Below are positions 8,022-16,941 of a DNA stretch of 64,000 nt, piece after piece. The DNA lies in the NCBI RefSeq assembly GCF_016132545.1, contig NZ_CP066167.1, positions 1,763,001 to 1,827,000 of the forward strand. Direction: 5' to 3'. The first letter of the stretch is position 1, and every line of letters begins with the position of its first letter. Under the pieces are notes generated by a model. It was given only the letters and a program-made list of their open reading frames with translations. It ran no database searches and was not told the DNA's origin. The stretch is from Spongiibacter nanhainus (GTDB taxonomy: Bacteria > Pseudomonadota > Gammaproteobacteria > Pseudomonadales > Spongiibacteraceae). The translations under genes and the position numbers were made by a program.

Positions 8022-9304
8022 GCCTGGTCCTCCAGCAGATGGCGGCTACTGAGGGGCGACCCGGGGCCGTCGGTATCGCCACAGCGGCTGTGGATCTCGC
8101 AGGGGCCCTCAAGATGCTCTTCCAGCTCGCTCTGGTAGCGCTGAATCAGTGCCAGCGTTGCCGGTCGAGCGGCGGTAAACTGAATGTCCAGGGTGCCTTT
8201 GGTATCGGCAACGGTGACTTTGATGGCGCCGAGTGCGGGGAAGTCAAAGCTGAGCGTAAAGCGCCACTGGTGCTGGGTATCGCCCTGGTGGTCACGATCC
8301 TGGGGGGCATCGTGTTGTTCTTTATCCCGATAGGGGGCTCGCTCCACTGCAATTTGCCAGACATCGATACCGTCCTCGTCCACAACCGGAATTTCCATGA
8401 TATGGGGGCGTTGGCTGTCGTCTTTGCTCTGAAGGCTGAGCAATTGGTGGGCCTGGATGCGGGCCAGTGCGCCGTCTACCTGATGTTGTAGCTGATTTAG
8501 CAGCTGGCCGGGGTCGACATGGCGAGTGATCGGCAGGCGGCCCTGACTGCGTATTGCTCCAGGCAACTCGCTACTGGTGGGGGTTGGGCTGCTATTGGCG
8601 TAGGCCGACATTGCCGGGTTTCGCGACGGTGGCGCTGAATGAGAGGCGTGGGGGTGTGAGCTCCTTGCGGGGCGGTATTCTGTGCCGGGGCGATTTGCTG
8701 TGGCGGGTGTACTCTCTGCACTGCCGAAGTGTTGCCGTGCCAATAGTGCCGCCAAGCGCAGTAGCTGAGCCTTGATGTCCGAGCGCCCCACCTGGCCCTG
8801 GGCCAGGCCGGCTTCCAGAAACAAACCGCTGTTTAAAAGCGCTTGCTGCAAACCGCGGGGGTCCTGCATTTGTTGCCGGCGGGGCAAGGCAGCGAAAAGC
8901 TGTTGCAAGCCGGCCTGTAGCGCATGGTTGGGTGCTGACTGGGGAGATTGCGCCAACGCGGTGATCAAACCGCTACTAAGCTGATTCAGGCCCTGCTGTT
9001 GGGGTAGAGTGGCTTTTAGCAGCGGTAACAGTTTGGCGTCGGCTCGGTTGAGGATTTGTAATAGCGGGCGCTGCTGGGCATCCCGGCCAGTGACTTGCAG
9101 TTGCAGCTGCTCGCCCTGGCGCAGTGGCGTTTGGCTCTCTGCCATTAGCCGCAGGTTGCCCGAGGCCAGCTCATACAGATGACCGGCCTTTTGCCCCAGC
9201 ACGACCGCCATCAATAGACGGTCCGCCGGCAAAATCGGCGCCGGGCCAGCAGGGCGGTTTACCGCCGCTGGCTGAATGGCGGGGGTCGTGTTTATGATGA
9301 CCAT
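8018..9304 (-). CDS. FliK-like hook-length-control domain protein
   Basis: This 428-residue protein has a long Gln/Ala/Pro-rich low-complexity region (about residues 1-290) and a compact C-terminal domain around WRFTLSFDFPALGAIKV and GTLDIQFTAARPATLALIQ. The latter is the pattern of the FliK C-terminal (Flg_hook) domain that touches FlhB to switch export specificity. Canonical FliK sits among hook genes, but no other flagellar gene is in this window. Its partner is the FlhB-CC-like gene that overlaps it by four bases. It could be a flagellar paralogue or belong to another export system. Confidence 0.8.
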   Translation of the reverse strand: MVIINTTPAIQPAAVNRPAGPAPILPADRLLMAVVLGQKAGHLYELASGNLRLMAESQTPLRQGEQLQLQVTGRDAQQRPLLQILNRADAKLLPLLKATLPQQQGLNQLSSGLITALAQSPQSAPNHALQAGLQQLFAALPRRQQMQDPRGLQQALLNSGLFLEAGLAQGQVGRSDIKAQLLRLAALLARQHFGSAESTPATANRPGTEYRPARSSHPHASHSAPPSRNPAMSAYANSSPTPTSSELPGAIRSQGRLPITRHVDPGQLLNQLQHQVDGALARIQAHQLLSLQSKDDSQRPHIMEIPVVDEDGIDVWQIAVERAPYRDKEQHDAPQDRDHQGDTQHQWRFTLSFDFPALGAIKVTVADTKGTLDIQFTAARPATLALIQRYQSELEEHLEGPCEIHSRCGDTDGPGSPLSSRHLLEDQA

Positions 9305-9475
9305 GGGCGTACTCGCGAGTGTTCACCCTGTTATCGGCAAAATGCCGGTAAGCTTTAACTGCGCACCACTCGGTATAGCGTATAGTAAGCTGAGAGAGCG
9401 CAGCACCAAAACCAATAAGCGTCGTTACTGACGGCCACAGTCATACCGACACTGCTTAACGCAAAGGAGACCGCA

Positions 9476-9958
9476 ATGACGCAGTTTTACGATTTTTCAC
9501 TCAATACCTTACAGGGAAAGCCCCTGGCGATGAACGAATATCAGGGCAAAGTGGTACTGGTGGTTAACACCGCCAGCAAATGCGGTTTTACGCCCCAATA
9601 CGCCGGATTGCAGGAGCTTTACGATAAATACAAAGACCAGGGCTTGGAAATAATCGGCGCACCCTGTAACCAGTTTGGCAAGCAGGAACCCGGCGATGCT
9701 GACACCATTCAGGGCGAGTGCCTGATTAACTACGGCGTCAGTTTCCCGATGACTGAAAAACTAGAGGTAAACGGCAAAAACGCCCATCCCCTGTTTGCCT
9801 ACCTGAAAGAAGCTGCCCCCGGCACATTGGGTAACCGCATCAAGTGGAATTTCACCAAATTTCTGGTGGGCAAAGATGGTGAGGTGATCAAGCGCTATGG
9901 CTCTATGACCAAGCCCGCGGCGATTGCATCGGATATTGAGGCGGCATTAAAGGCATGA
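9476..9958 (+). CDS. Glutathione peroxidase family (thiol peroxidase)
   Basis: This 160-residue cytoplasmic peroxidase of the GPx/BtuE family has a peroxidatic Cys36 (not selenocysteine) in NTASKCGFTPQY. The remaining catalytic residues are the Gln of APCNQFGKQEPG and the Trp/Asn of IKWNFTKFLV. Such enzymes reduce hydroperoxides, in bacteria often using thioredoxin rather than glutathione. A good AAAGGAG site lies 5' of the ATG at 9476. The gene is monocistronic and is followed by a large inverted repeat at 10000-10038. Confidence 0.95.
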   Translation: MTQFYDFSLNTLQGKPLAMNEYQGKVVLVVNTASKCGFTPQYAGLQELYDKYKDQGLEIIGAPCNQFGKQEPGDADTIQGECLINYGVSFPMTEKLEVNGKNAHPLFAYLKEAAPGTLGNRIKWNFTKFLVGKDGEVIKRYGSMTKPAAIASDIEAALKA

Positions 9959-9999
9959 GGGGCACGTTAAGACATCAATAAAAAATTGCCAGCTAGTCG

Positions 10000-10038
10000 G
10001 CAGTGAGGCCGCGTCACCCTTTGACGCGACTTCACTGC
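10000..10038. repeat. 39-bp two-tier inverted repeat after the peroxidase gene
   Basis: Outer arms GCAGTGA/TCACTGC (7 bp) flank inner arms CGCGTCA/TGACGCG (7 bp), separated by 3-base internal loops, with a 5-base CCCTT loop. The structure could form on either strand. No T tract follows on the + strand, so it is not a standard intrinsic terminator. It could be an RNA-stabilising hairpin or a dyad protein site. The rest of 9959-10183 holds nothing else I recognise. Confidence 0.75.
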
Positions 10039-10183
10039 TGGGAGCCAATGGCTTATAAACAGCAGCTTTGACTGCTCAGGCTCTGTGATGCAGCCAAAAA
10101 CTATGATGTAGGCTTAGCAGGGCACTCGGGAATACGCGCCCGAGCCGGCTTCAAAAACAAACCATAATAATAACGGTGAAAGT

Positions 10184-12763
10184 ATGAATATACGGCGATG
10201 CATAGGCATTGTGGCCTGCACGCTGCTGGCAGCGGCCTGCGGTGGTGGTTCCAGCTCCAGCTCCAGTAAGGGAGTGGGCAGCGATAATCCAGAGCCTGGG
10301 GTGAATCAAGACTTTGTTGAAGTTGACCTACACACCTATGAAACCCCGCCTTTGGCTGAGGGGGAAATAGAGCTACTCACTCTATCAACCTTTCCTGAAA
10401 CGGTGTCCGGTGGTGATGTGCTAGTGGCTGTGCGTGGGGTGTCTGAGGACGCAACGCCGCATTTTAGTCTTAATGGACAAGAGATATTCCCAGATATCCG
10501 CCACGGCGATAACGCGGAACAACTAGAAGCCATGATTGTCGGTTTGCAGACTGGCGACAATGTGCTTGCCGTTGAGGTTGGGGAGGGTGATCAGCGGCGC
10601 CGTGTGGAGATTATCTTAACCAATCACCCTATTACAGGCCCTATTATTTCCGGCCCCCACCAGTCGCCCTTTGCTTGCCGTACTGTTGAGTCAGGCCTTG
10701 GCGAGCCGCTGGACGAGAATTGCAGCATCGCGACCACCTACGAATGGTTTTATCGGCGACTCCCTGACTTACAATACGCTGAGCTTGACCCCAATGCCGA
10801 CGCTTACCCTCCAGATATGCAAACCACGGTGACGCGTGACGGTGAATCGCTACCTTTCATCGTGCGGGTTGAGTCGGCCACTATTAATCGCGGCATTGCC
10901 AGAATTGCCGTGCTGGATGATCCCATTGCCCGGGGTGGTCCGACACCCTTTACACCCAGTTGGAACCGGCGGGTTTACTATATCTATGGTGAGTCTTGCG
11001 ATGTGGGCTATCACCAGGGGAGTAACTCGCCTAACTTCGTTTTAGGTGCGCCTCCGGACATTCCTGCTGCGCTGCAGGAAGGCCTGGCCAACCAGGACCC
11101 AGAGGCCTTGGCGGCGCTAGTGGATACCGGCAACCTGCTAATCAACTTGGTGGGCGGGGCAGAGCGACTGGGCAAAGGTGATATCGTGGTGCATTCCACG
11201 CTTTCGGCCTTCGGGGTGCACTGTAATCCCTTTGTCAGCCTTGAGACCACCATGATGCTCAAGGAACATATCATTGAGGATTATGGCGTCCCCCATCAGT
11301 TTATTGGTACCAACGGTTCAGGAGCGGCGCTGCAGCAATATAACGCTGCCAATAGTGCGCCTGGTTTGCTGACCGGCGCCATGCCTACCGCGACCTTCTC
11401 CGACATTGCCAGCACAGCAATGACGGTGGTGGATTGCGGTCTGTTGGTGAATTACTTCGACAACAGTGAGTTTGACTGGTCTACCCCAGATAAACGGGCC
11501 GCGGTGACCGGGCACAATGTGCAGAGTTCGCTTAGTTTGGGGCCAGTCAGTGAACTCGACCCCAGCGGCGAGAGTGATGTCCTTAACAACGAGATATGTA
11601 AGAGCTGGATCAGTACCTTCTTTGACAAGGTCCAGGCCCAGGAAGGTTGCGGAAACGTACCGGAAGACCTGCGCTATCACCCCCAAGACAACCCAGCGGG
11701 TGCCCGCTGCACGGTGCAGGACGCCAATGTGAATTGGTTGGGCACAGAACCCCACCCCGATCACCCCAATGTGGAAGTTGCCCGCCGCCCCTTGGATAAT
11801 ATTGGTGTGCAATACGGGCTAGAGGCGCTCAAAGCCGGTGCTATTAGCGCCGAAGAGTTTATCGACCTCAATCGCCAAATTGGCGGTTTGGATATCGATG
11901 GTAACTTTGTCAGCGAACGTCACGCCATGTCGGAGGAACTGTCAGGACGGTTATACCAGATTGGCCAAGTGATCGGTCGCGGCTATTTAGCCGAGACGCC
12001 GGTTATGGATATAGCCCCCTACCTCGACGTTATTCCACTGTTAAACATCCACGAGTCAGTGCGACCGTTTACTATTCGCGCGCGTTTAAATGCCCGCGAA
12101 GGACGGGAGGATACTCACGTTATCTGGCGCGGGGTACTGACCCAGCCCGACGCCTTTGAAACCATGGACGCCTGGACCGAAGCTATCCGCCAAAACCCAT
12201 CAAACAACCGGGTGAATGACGTTGCTTCACTGCGCCCCATGGGCCCTGCGGCACCCTATGGTGCAGTAGACTCCTGTTCGATTTCCACCCTGGGCGGGCA
12301 ATTGGATTTGCCCAATGTGCTTTTACTGCCTTTGGGTGGTCAGGTGCCAATACTGGCCGACCTCGGCCTGCCAGGTATGGAGGTCCCTATTGGGGTGAAT
12401 GCACCGGAAACCTGGGAGGCGGATGGCTCTGGTAGTGGCCCTTGTGCCAATGCGCTGCCGGTTGTTCAAACTCCGCGCATGGTGGCGGGAATGCCTATGT
12501 CAGGTGACGTGATCAAATGCCAGCTAAAAGCCATCGACCCCGCCGATTACAATGGCCTGCTGGATGCGCAGCACTTGGCGGAGCTGGTAGAAATATTCCC
12601 CGATGGCGTATGCGATTACGACCAACCAGGTGTAGGGGATTTGCCGCTGGGGCAAAAGAGCCTGCGATGGCCCAGTGTGGGCGGCACCTCGCTGTTCACG
12701 GAAGGCGGCACTCTGTCTCCTCGCTCCCTGCAATGGCGGGCGGTGAGGTCGAGCAATGAGTAG
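10184..12763 (+). CDS. Large secreted lipoprotein, DUF6351-like, possible serine hydrolase
   Basis: This 859-residue protein has a lipoprotein signal (LLAAAC, Cys19) and then a Gly/Ser linker. After a beta-rich N-terminal part (about 60-150) comes the block TGPIISGPHQSPFACRTVE, which I associate with DUF6351. The centre has IGTNGSGAALQQYNAANSA, where Ser379 sits in a small-x-Ser-x-small elbow followed by PGLLTG. This resembles the nucleophile turn of tannase/feruloyl-esterase-like hydrolases. Many Cys residues suggest disulfides. Likely an outer-membrane or cell-surface esterase or binding protein; the substrate is unknown. The gene stands alone and is convergent with acnB. The DUF assignment is from memory of the motif pattern. 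Confidence 0.7.
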   Translation: MNIRRCIGIVACTLLAAACGGGSSSSSSKGVGSDNPEPGVNQDFVEVDLHTYETPPLAEGEIELLTLSTFPETVSGGDVLVAVRGVSEDATPHFSLNGQEIFPDIRHGDNAEQLEAMIVGLQTGDNVLAVEVGEGDQRRRVEIILTNHPITGPIISGPHQSPFACRTVESGLGEPLDENCSIATTYEWFYRRLPDLQYAELDPNADAYPPDMQTTVTRDGESLPFIVRVESATINRGIARIAVLDDPIARGGPTPFTPSWNRRVYYIYGESCDVGYHQGSNSPNFVLGAPPDIPAALQEGLANQDPEALAALVDTGNLLINLVGGAERLGKGDIVVHSTLSAFGVHCNPFVSLETTMMLKEHIIEDYGVPHQFIGTNGSGAALQQYNAANSAPGLLTGAMPTATFSDIASTAMTVVDCGLLVNYFDNSEFDWSTPDKRAAVTGHNVQSSLSLGPVSELDPSGESDVLNNEICKSWISTFFDKVQAQEGCGNVPEDLRYHPQDNPAGARCTVQDANVNWLGTEPHPDHPNVEVARRPLDNIGVQYGLEALKAGAISAEEFIDLNRQIGGLDIDGNFVSERHAMSEELSGRLYQIGQVIGRGYLAETPVMDIAPYLDVIPLLNIHESVRPFTIRARLNAREGREDTHVIWRGVLTQPDAFETMDAWTEAIRQNPSNNRVNDVASLRPMGPAAPYGAVDSCSISTLGGQLDLPNVLLLPLGGQVPILADLGLPGMEVPIGVNAPETWEADGSGSGPCANALPVVQTPRMVAGMPMSGDVIKCQLKAIDPADYNGLLDAQHLAELVEIFPDGVCDYDQPGVGDLPLGQKSLRWPSVGGTSLFTEGGTLSPRSLQWRAVRSSNE

Positions 12764-12794
12764 TGGGGAATGTGTTTGAGGGGTGACCGGGCAC

Positions 12795-12818
12795 AAAAAA
12801 GCCGCCCGTAGGCGGCTT
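12795..12818 (-). terminator. Intrinsic terminator of acnB
   Basis: Read on the minus strand, AAGCCGCC-TACG-GGCGGCTT forms an 8-bp GC-rich stem with a four-base loop, followed directly by a run of T residues (A-run 12795-12800 on the + strand). It starts 24 bases after the acnB stop. Confidence 0.93.
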
Positions 12819-12842
12819 AATCGTTTAAGTGGCGAGTTCGGT

Positions 12843-15470
12843 TTATACCGCGACTTCAGTCACTTCAACTGAGGCGATACGCACACCTTCTTCCGCACCT
12901 TTCTGGAAGGACTCGATTTGATCGAAGTTCATGTAGCGGTAGATTTCCTCTGACATGCTATCCAGATCTTTGCAGTACTCCAGGTACTCCGCGGGGGTAG
13001 GCAGTTTGCCAACGATGGCGCCGACCGCGGCCAGTTCGGCTGAAGTCAGATAGACGTTGGCGCCGGTGCCCAGGCGGTTGGGGAAGTTTCGGGTGGAGGT
13101 GGACAGCACGGTCGCGCCGTCTGCTACCCGGGCTTGGTTACCCATGCACAGCGAGCAGCCGGGCATTTCCATCCGAGCGCCGGCGGCGCCAAAGATGTTG
13201 TAGTAACCTTCTTCCATCAGCGTGTGCTGGTCCATTTTGGTGGGCGGTGACAACCACAGGCGGGTAGTCAGGTTGCCTTTGTGGGCGTCCAGCAGTTTAC
13301 CCGCAGCGCGGAAGTGACCGATGTTGGTCATGCAGCTACCGATAAACACTTCGTCGACCTTGTCGCCTTGAACCTCAGACAGCAGCTTGGCGTCGTCGGG
13401 GTCGTTGGGGCAGCAGACCACGGGCTCTTTGAGCTGGTCCAGGTCGATTTCGATAACCGCGGCGTACTCGGCGTCGGCGTCGGCTTCCAGCAGGCTGGGG
13501 TTGGCCAGCCACTCTTCCATCTTCTTGGCGCGACGCTCCAGAGTACGGGGGTCGCCGTAACCTTCGCTCACCATCCAGCGCAGCAGGGTGATGTTGGAGC
13601 GCAGGTACTCGGAGATCTCGTCGATGCCTTGTTTGATGGTACAGCCGGCAGCGGAGCGCTCGGCAGAGGCGTCAGACAGCTCAAAGGCCTGCTCGACGGT
13701 CAGGCCTTCCAGGCCCTCGATCTCGAGAATGCGGCCGGAGAAGATGTTCTTCTTGCCTTTTTTCTCGACGGTCAGGTGGCCGTCTTTAATGGCCTGGTAG
13801 GGGATGGCGTGAACCAAGTCCCGCAGGGTGATGCCGGGCTGCATTTTGCCTTTGAAGCGCACCAGCACGGACTCAGGCATATCCAGCGGCATGACGCCGG
13901 TGGCGGCGGCAAAGGCCACCAGACCGGAGCCGGCGGGGAAGGAGATCCCCATCGGGAAGCGGGTGTGGGAGTCACCGCCGGTGCCGACGGTGTCGGGCAG
14001 CAGCATGCGGTTCAGCCAGCTGTGGATGATGCCGTCACCGGGGCGCAGGGCAACACCGCCGCGGGTTTGGATGAAGTCTGGCAGGGTGTGCTGGGTGTCG
14101 ATATCCACGGGCTTGGGGTAGGCCGCGGTGTGACAGAAAGACTGCATGGTCAAATCGGCAGAGAAGCCCAGGCAGGCCAGGTCTTTCAGCTCGTCCCGGG
14201 TCATCGGGCCGGTGGTGTCCTGGGAGCCGACGGTGGTCATCTGGGGCTCGCAGTAGGTGCCGGGGCGCACGCCTTGACCTTCGGGTAGGCCACAGGCGCG
14301 ACCGACCATTTTTTGTGCCAGGGTAAAGCCTTTGCCGGTGTCTTCCGGTTGGGCGGGCTGGCGGAACAGGTCAGAGGGGGGCAGACCCAGGGATTCGCGG
14401 GCTTTGGCGGTCAGGCCGCGACCGATAATCAGGTTGATTCGGCCACCGGCACGGACTTCGTCCAGCAGCACCTGGGACTTCAGCTCAAAGGTGCTGAGCA
14501 CGTCGCCGGTCTCATAGTTCTTGATCTGACCGTCGTAGGGACGAATCTCAATCACGTCGCCCATGTTGAGGTTGTCGACGTCGGCTTCAAAGACCAGTGC
14601 GCCGGCATCTTCCATGGTGTTGTAAAAAATCGGGGCCACTTTACCGCCGATACACACACCGCCGCCGCGTTTGTTGGGCACGCCGGGAATGTCTTCACCG
14701 AAGAACCACAGTACTGAGTTAGTCGCGGATTTACGCGATGAACCGGTACCTACAACGTCGCCCACCATGGCGATGGGGTGGCCTTTCTTTTCCAGCTCTT
14801 CGATTTGCTTCAAGGGGCCAATGGTGCCGGGCTCATCCGGGGTAATGCCATCCCGGGCCATTTTGTACATGGCCAGAGCGTGCAGCGGGATGTCGGGACG
14901 GGACCAGGCATCCGGGGCCGGAGACAGGTCGTCGGTGTTGGTTTCGCCGGTAACCTTGAAGACGGTCTTGACGATGGACTCTGGGACGTCAGGGCGCTGA
15001 GTGAACCACTCGCCGTCGGCCCAGCTTTGCAGAATGGCTTTAGCGTGCTCATTGCCGGCCTTGGCTTTTTCTTCCACGTCGTGGAAGGCATCAAACATCA
15101 GCAGGGTATGCTTGAGCTCGGTGGCAGCCAGTTCGGCCAGGTCGCTGTCGTCCAGCAAATCCACCAGGGTGGCAATATTGTAGCCGCCGTGCATATTGCC
15201 CAGCAGTTTCACGGCTTCTTCTTTGCTGATCAGGGGAGAGGAGGTCTCGCCCTTAACCAGGGCAGACAAAAAGCCCGCTTTAACGTAGGCCGCCTCATCC
15301 ACGCCGGGGGGAACGCGGTTGCTGATCAGGTCGACGAGCGTCTCTTCTTCGCCGGCGGGCGGGTTTTTCAGTAGTTCAACCAGGCCTGCAACTTGCTCGG
15401 CGTTAAGGGGTTTGGGGACGATGCCCTGAGCGGCGCGCTCTTCGACATGCTTGCGGTAGGCTTCTAGCAC
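12843..15470 (-). CDS. acnB: Aconitate hydratase B
   Basis: This 875-residue TCA-cycle enzyme interconverts citrate and isocitrate and may also act on 2-methyl-cis-aconitate. The N-terminal HEAT-like domain begins [20 protein letters not shown], the swivel domain with [20 protein letters not shown] follows, and the catalytic part holds the 4Fe-4S ligands: the Cys of [15 protein letters not shown] plus two in [10 protein letters not shown]. Length and order match E. coli AcnB (865). It is a single gene with its own promoter (15572-15600), a hairpin in its leader, and a strong terminator. AcnB apoprotein can bind RNA in E. coli; whether it does here is unknown. Confidence 0.98.
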   Translation of the reverse strand: MLEAYRKHVEERAAQGIVPKPLNAEQVAGLVELLKNPPAGEEETLVDLISNRVPPGVDEAAYVKAGFLSALVKGETSSPLISKEEAVKLLGNMHGGYNIATLVDLLDDSDLAELAATELKHTLLMFDAFHDVEEKAKAGNEHAKAILQSWADGEWFTQRPDVPESIVKTVFKVTGETNTDDLSPAPDAWSRPDIPLHALAMYKMARDGITPDEPGTIGPLKQIEELEKKGHPIAMVGDVVGTGSSRKSATNSVLWFFGEDIPGVPNKRGGGVCIGGKVAPIFYNTMEDAGALVFEADVDNLNMGDVIEIRPYDGQIKNYETGDVLSTFELKSQVLLDEVRAGGRINLIIGRGLTAKARESLGLPPSDLFRQPAQPEDTGKGFTLAQKMVGRACGLPEGQGVRPGTYCEPQMTTVGSQDTTGPMTRDELKDLACLGFSADLTMQSFCHTAAYPKPVDIDTQHTLPDFIQTRGGVALRPGDGIIHSWLNRMLLPDTVGTGGDSHTRFPMGISFPAGSGLVAFAAATGVMPLDMPESVLVRFKGKMQPGITLRDLVHAIPYQAIKDGHLTVEKKGKKNIFSGRILEIEGLEGLTVEQAFELSDASAERSAAGCTIKQGIDEISEYLRSNITLLRWMVSEGYGDPRTLERRAKKMEEWLANPSLLEADADAEYAAVIEIDLDQLKEPVVCCPNDPDDAKLLSEVQGDKVDEVFIGSCMTNIGHFRAAGKLLDAHKGNLTTRLWLSPPTKMDQHTLMEEGYYNIFGAAGARMEMPGCSLCMGNQARVADGATVLSTSTRNFPNRLGTGANVYLTSAELAAVGAIVGKLPTPAEYLEYCKDLDSMSEEIYRYMNFDQIESFQKGAEEGVRIASVEVTEVAV

Positions 15471-15534
15471 TTTGGGGACTCCTCTCTGACGTTTCAGTAC
15501 CCGCGCTACACCGGGATCGCCGGTGGCCGGGGCT

Positions 15535-15553
15535 ATCGATGCCCATCATCGAT
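15535..15553 (-). promoter_or_regulatory. Hairpin in the acnB leader
   Basis: ATCGATG and CATCGAT form a perfect 7-bp stem with a 5-base loop in the predicted 5' untranslated region of acnB. It lies about 65 bases upstream of the start codon. It is a possible mRNA-stability or protein-binding element; no function is shown. Confidence 0.5.
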
Positions 15554-15571
15554 GTGAAATAGGGGGTGGCG

Positions 15572-15600
15572 ATTATACTGAAAAACCCTATATTCGTTAA
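15572..15600 (-). promoter_or_regulatory. Predicted sigma-70 promoter of acnB
   Basis: On the minus strand TTAACG (+ coordinates 15595-15600) and a consensus TATAAT (15572-15577) are separated by 17 bp. Transcription would start near 15565 and give a leader of about 95 nt. Confidence 0.7.
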
Positions 15601-15701
15601 GCGTATTGCGTGAAGCCGCAAATCCGCGCCTGTTCCCCTTGTGGCGTGGGCGACACTGGCTTACCCTTTCGACGTCCTGAAATGACCTTTGGAGCTGTGC
15701 C

Positions 15702-16169
15702 TTGGCAGACAGTGTGCCCCGCATCAAAACCCCCTGTATTGGTGTGTGTTCCACCGGTATCGGCGACGATGTCTGTCGTGGCTGCAAGCGCTTTTGCCAC
15801 GAAATTATCGACTGGAATGGCTATAGCCAGGAACAGAAGGGCATCATCGATCAGCGTTTGGACAGTTTTCTGGTCCAGGTGATGGGGGATAAGCTGCATA
15901 TCGTCAATGCGGAGCTGTTGCGCTGGCAGCTGGATACGCAGCAATTGCGCTATCCGGCCCACAAAGCCCCCTACATCTGGCTGTTTCAGCTGCTTCGCGC
16001 CGGTGCCGGGCAGATACAGGAGCCGCGCCAGTACGGCTTTGTGGTGGATGCCAATTGGCAACACCTGGGGCTGCCCGCGCTGAGGGAAGTCATCGACAAC
16101 GAGTTTTATCAGCTCTCCCTGGCCCACTACGAGCGCTATATCGGGCGCTTCGTGCAAAAACGGGCCTGA
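15702..16169 (+). CDS. DUF1289-domain protein
   Basis: This 155-residue protein has an N-terminal DUF1289 Cys motif, TPCIGVCSTGIG followed by CRGCKRFCHEI, probably a small metal or Fe-S binding site, and then an uncharacterised helical C-terminal half. Most DUF1289 proteins are only 60-80 residues, so the extra 90 residues are a distinct extension. The start is a TTG at 15702, supported by a GGAG ribosome-binding site seven bases upstream; no ATG or GTG fits before the motif. It precedes miaE on the same strand with a promoter between them. Confidence 0.82.
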   Translation: MADSVPRIKTPCIGVCSTGIGDDVCRGCKRFCHEIIDWNGYSQEQKGIIDQRLDSFLVQVMGDKLHIVNAELLRWQLDTQQLRYPAHKAPYIWLFQLLRAGAGQIQEPRQYGFVVDANWQHLGLPALREVIDNEFYQLSLAHYERYIGRFVQKRA

Positions 16170-16187
16170 TCAATACCGCCTGGGCTT

Positions 16188-16196
16188 TGCTATAAT
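16188..16196 (+). promoter_or_regulatory. Extended -10 promoter of miaE
   Basis: TGCTATAAT is a perfect -10 box (16191-16196) with the TGn extension directly upstream. No good -35 box is seen at 17 bp, as is usual for extended -10 promoters. The start codon is 31 bases downstream. Confidence 0.6.
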
Positions 16197-16226
16197 GCCG
16201 GCCTTTTCCCCGGTGCCGTCTCTGTC

Positions 16227-16835
16227 ATGTCTGTAGATATCAGCGAAATCCTCGATTTTCTCCCCTGTGAAACCCCCGATGCCTGGGTAGAGGCAGCATT
16301 GGCGCACCCTGAAGAGCTGTTGATCGACCACGCCAACTGCGAAAAAAAGGCGGCGGGCACGGCCCTCAATCTGATGTTTCGCTACGTTGACAAGATCGAC
16401 CTGCTCAACAAAATGTCCCGGCTGGCCAGAGAGGAGCTGCGGCATTTTGAGCAGGTATTGGCCATCATGAAAAAGCGCGGGGTGGAGTATCGCCATATCA
16501 GCTCAGCCCGCTATGCCAATGGCCTGCGGGAACTGGCCCGCAGCAGCGATCCGGGCAAACTGGTGGATATTCTGATCTGCGGCGCGTTGATAGAAGCCCG
16601 CAGCTGCGAGCGCTTTGCCCGCATCGCACCGCACTTGGACGAAGAACTGAAAGCCTTCTACGAGGGGCTATTGAAATCCGAGAGTCGTCACTTCAAAGAC
16701 TACCTCTCCTTGGCCCGAAGCTATGCCGACGAGGATATTGCCCCCCGAGTCGCGGTGTTTCGGGAGCGCGAGCAACAACTGATTGAAAGTACCGATACGG
16801 CGTTTCGCTTCCACAGCGGTCCCCTGGCAGCGTGA
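16227..16835 (+). CDS. miaE: tRNA 2-methylthio-N6-isopentenyladenosine-37 hydroxylase
   Basis: This 202-residue non-heme diiron monooxygenase hydroxylates ms2i6A-37 in tRNAs reading UNN codons. The ferritin-like helical bundle carries the iron ligands in HEELLIDHANCEKKAAGTA (the HPEE/DHAN..EKKA block), REELRHFEQV, and GALIEARSCERF plus SESRHFKDYL. Length matches the family. It has its own extended -10 promoter and stands between the DUF1289 gene and the convergent nasT. The substrate-forming enzymes MiaA and MiaB are not in this window. Confidence 0.95.
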   Translation: MSVDISEILDFLPCETPDAWVEAALAHPEELLIDHANCEKKAAGTALNLMFRYVDKIDLLNKMSRLAREELRHFEQVLAIMKKRGVEYRHISSARYANGLRELARSSDPGKLVDILICGALIEARSCERFARIAPHLDEELKAFYEGLLKSESRHFKDYLSLARSYADEDIAPRVAVFREREQQLIESTDTAFRFHSGPLAA

Positions 16836-16885
16836 TTCGTTGCTGGCGCCGTAGCGATTTAAGCTACTGCGGCTCAGTGAACCAG

Positions 16886-16941
16886 GATCAGCTAAGCCTA
16901 AGATCAGCTAAACCCAAAACCGTCTAAACCCAAGACCAGCC
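16886..16941. repeat. 16-bp tandem repeat downstream of nasT
   Basis: Units at 16886-16901, 16902-16917 and 16918-16933 follow the pattern GATCAGCTAAACCCAA. The first two differ at two bases and the third at four, and a partial diverged fourth unit runs to the nasT stop codon at 16942-16944. It fills most of the miaE-nasT intergenic gap (convergent genes). Confidence 0.85.

Noticed and set aside
13281-14288. Long open frame on the + strand opposite acnB (335 codons)
   Set aside because: It lies wholly inside acnB, has low-complexity Gly/Val/Gln/His-rich sequence of an antisense shadow, and no family resemblance.
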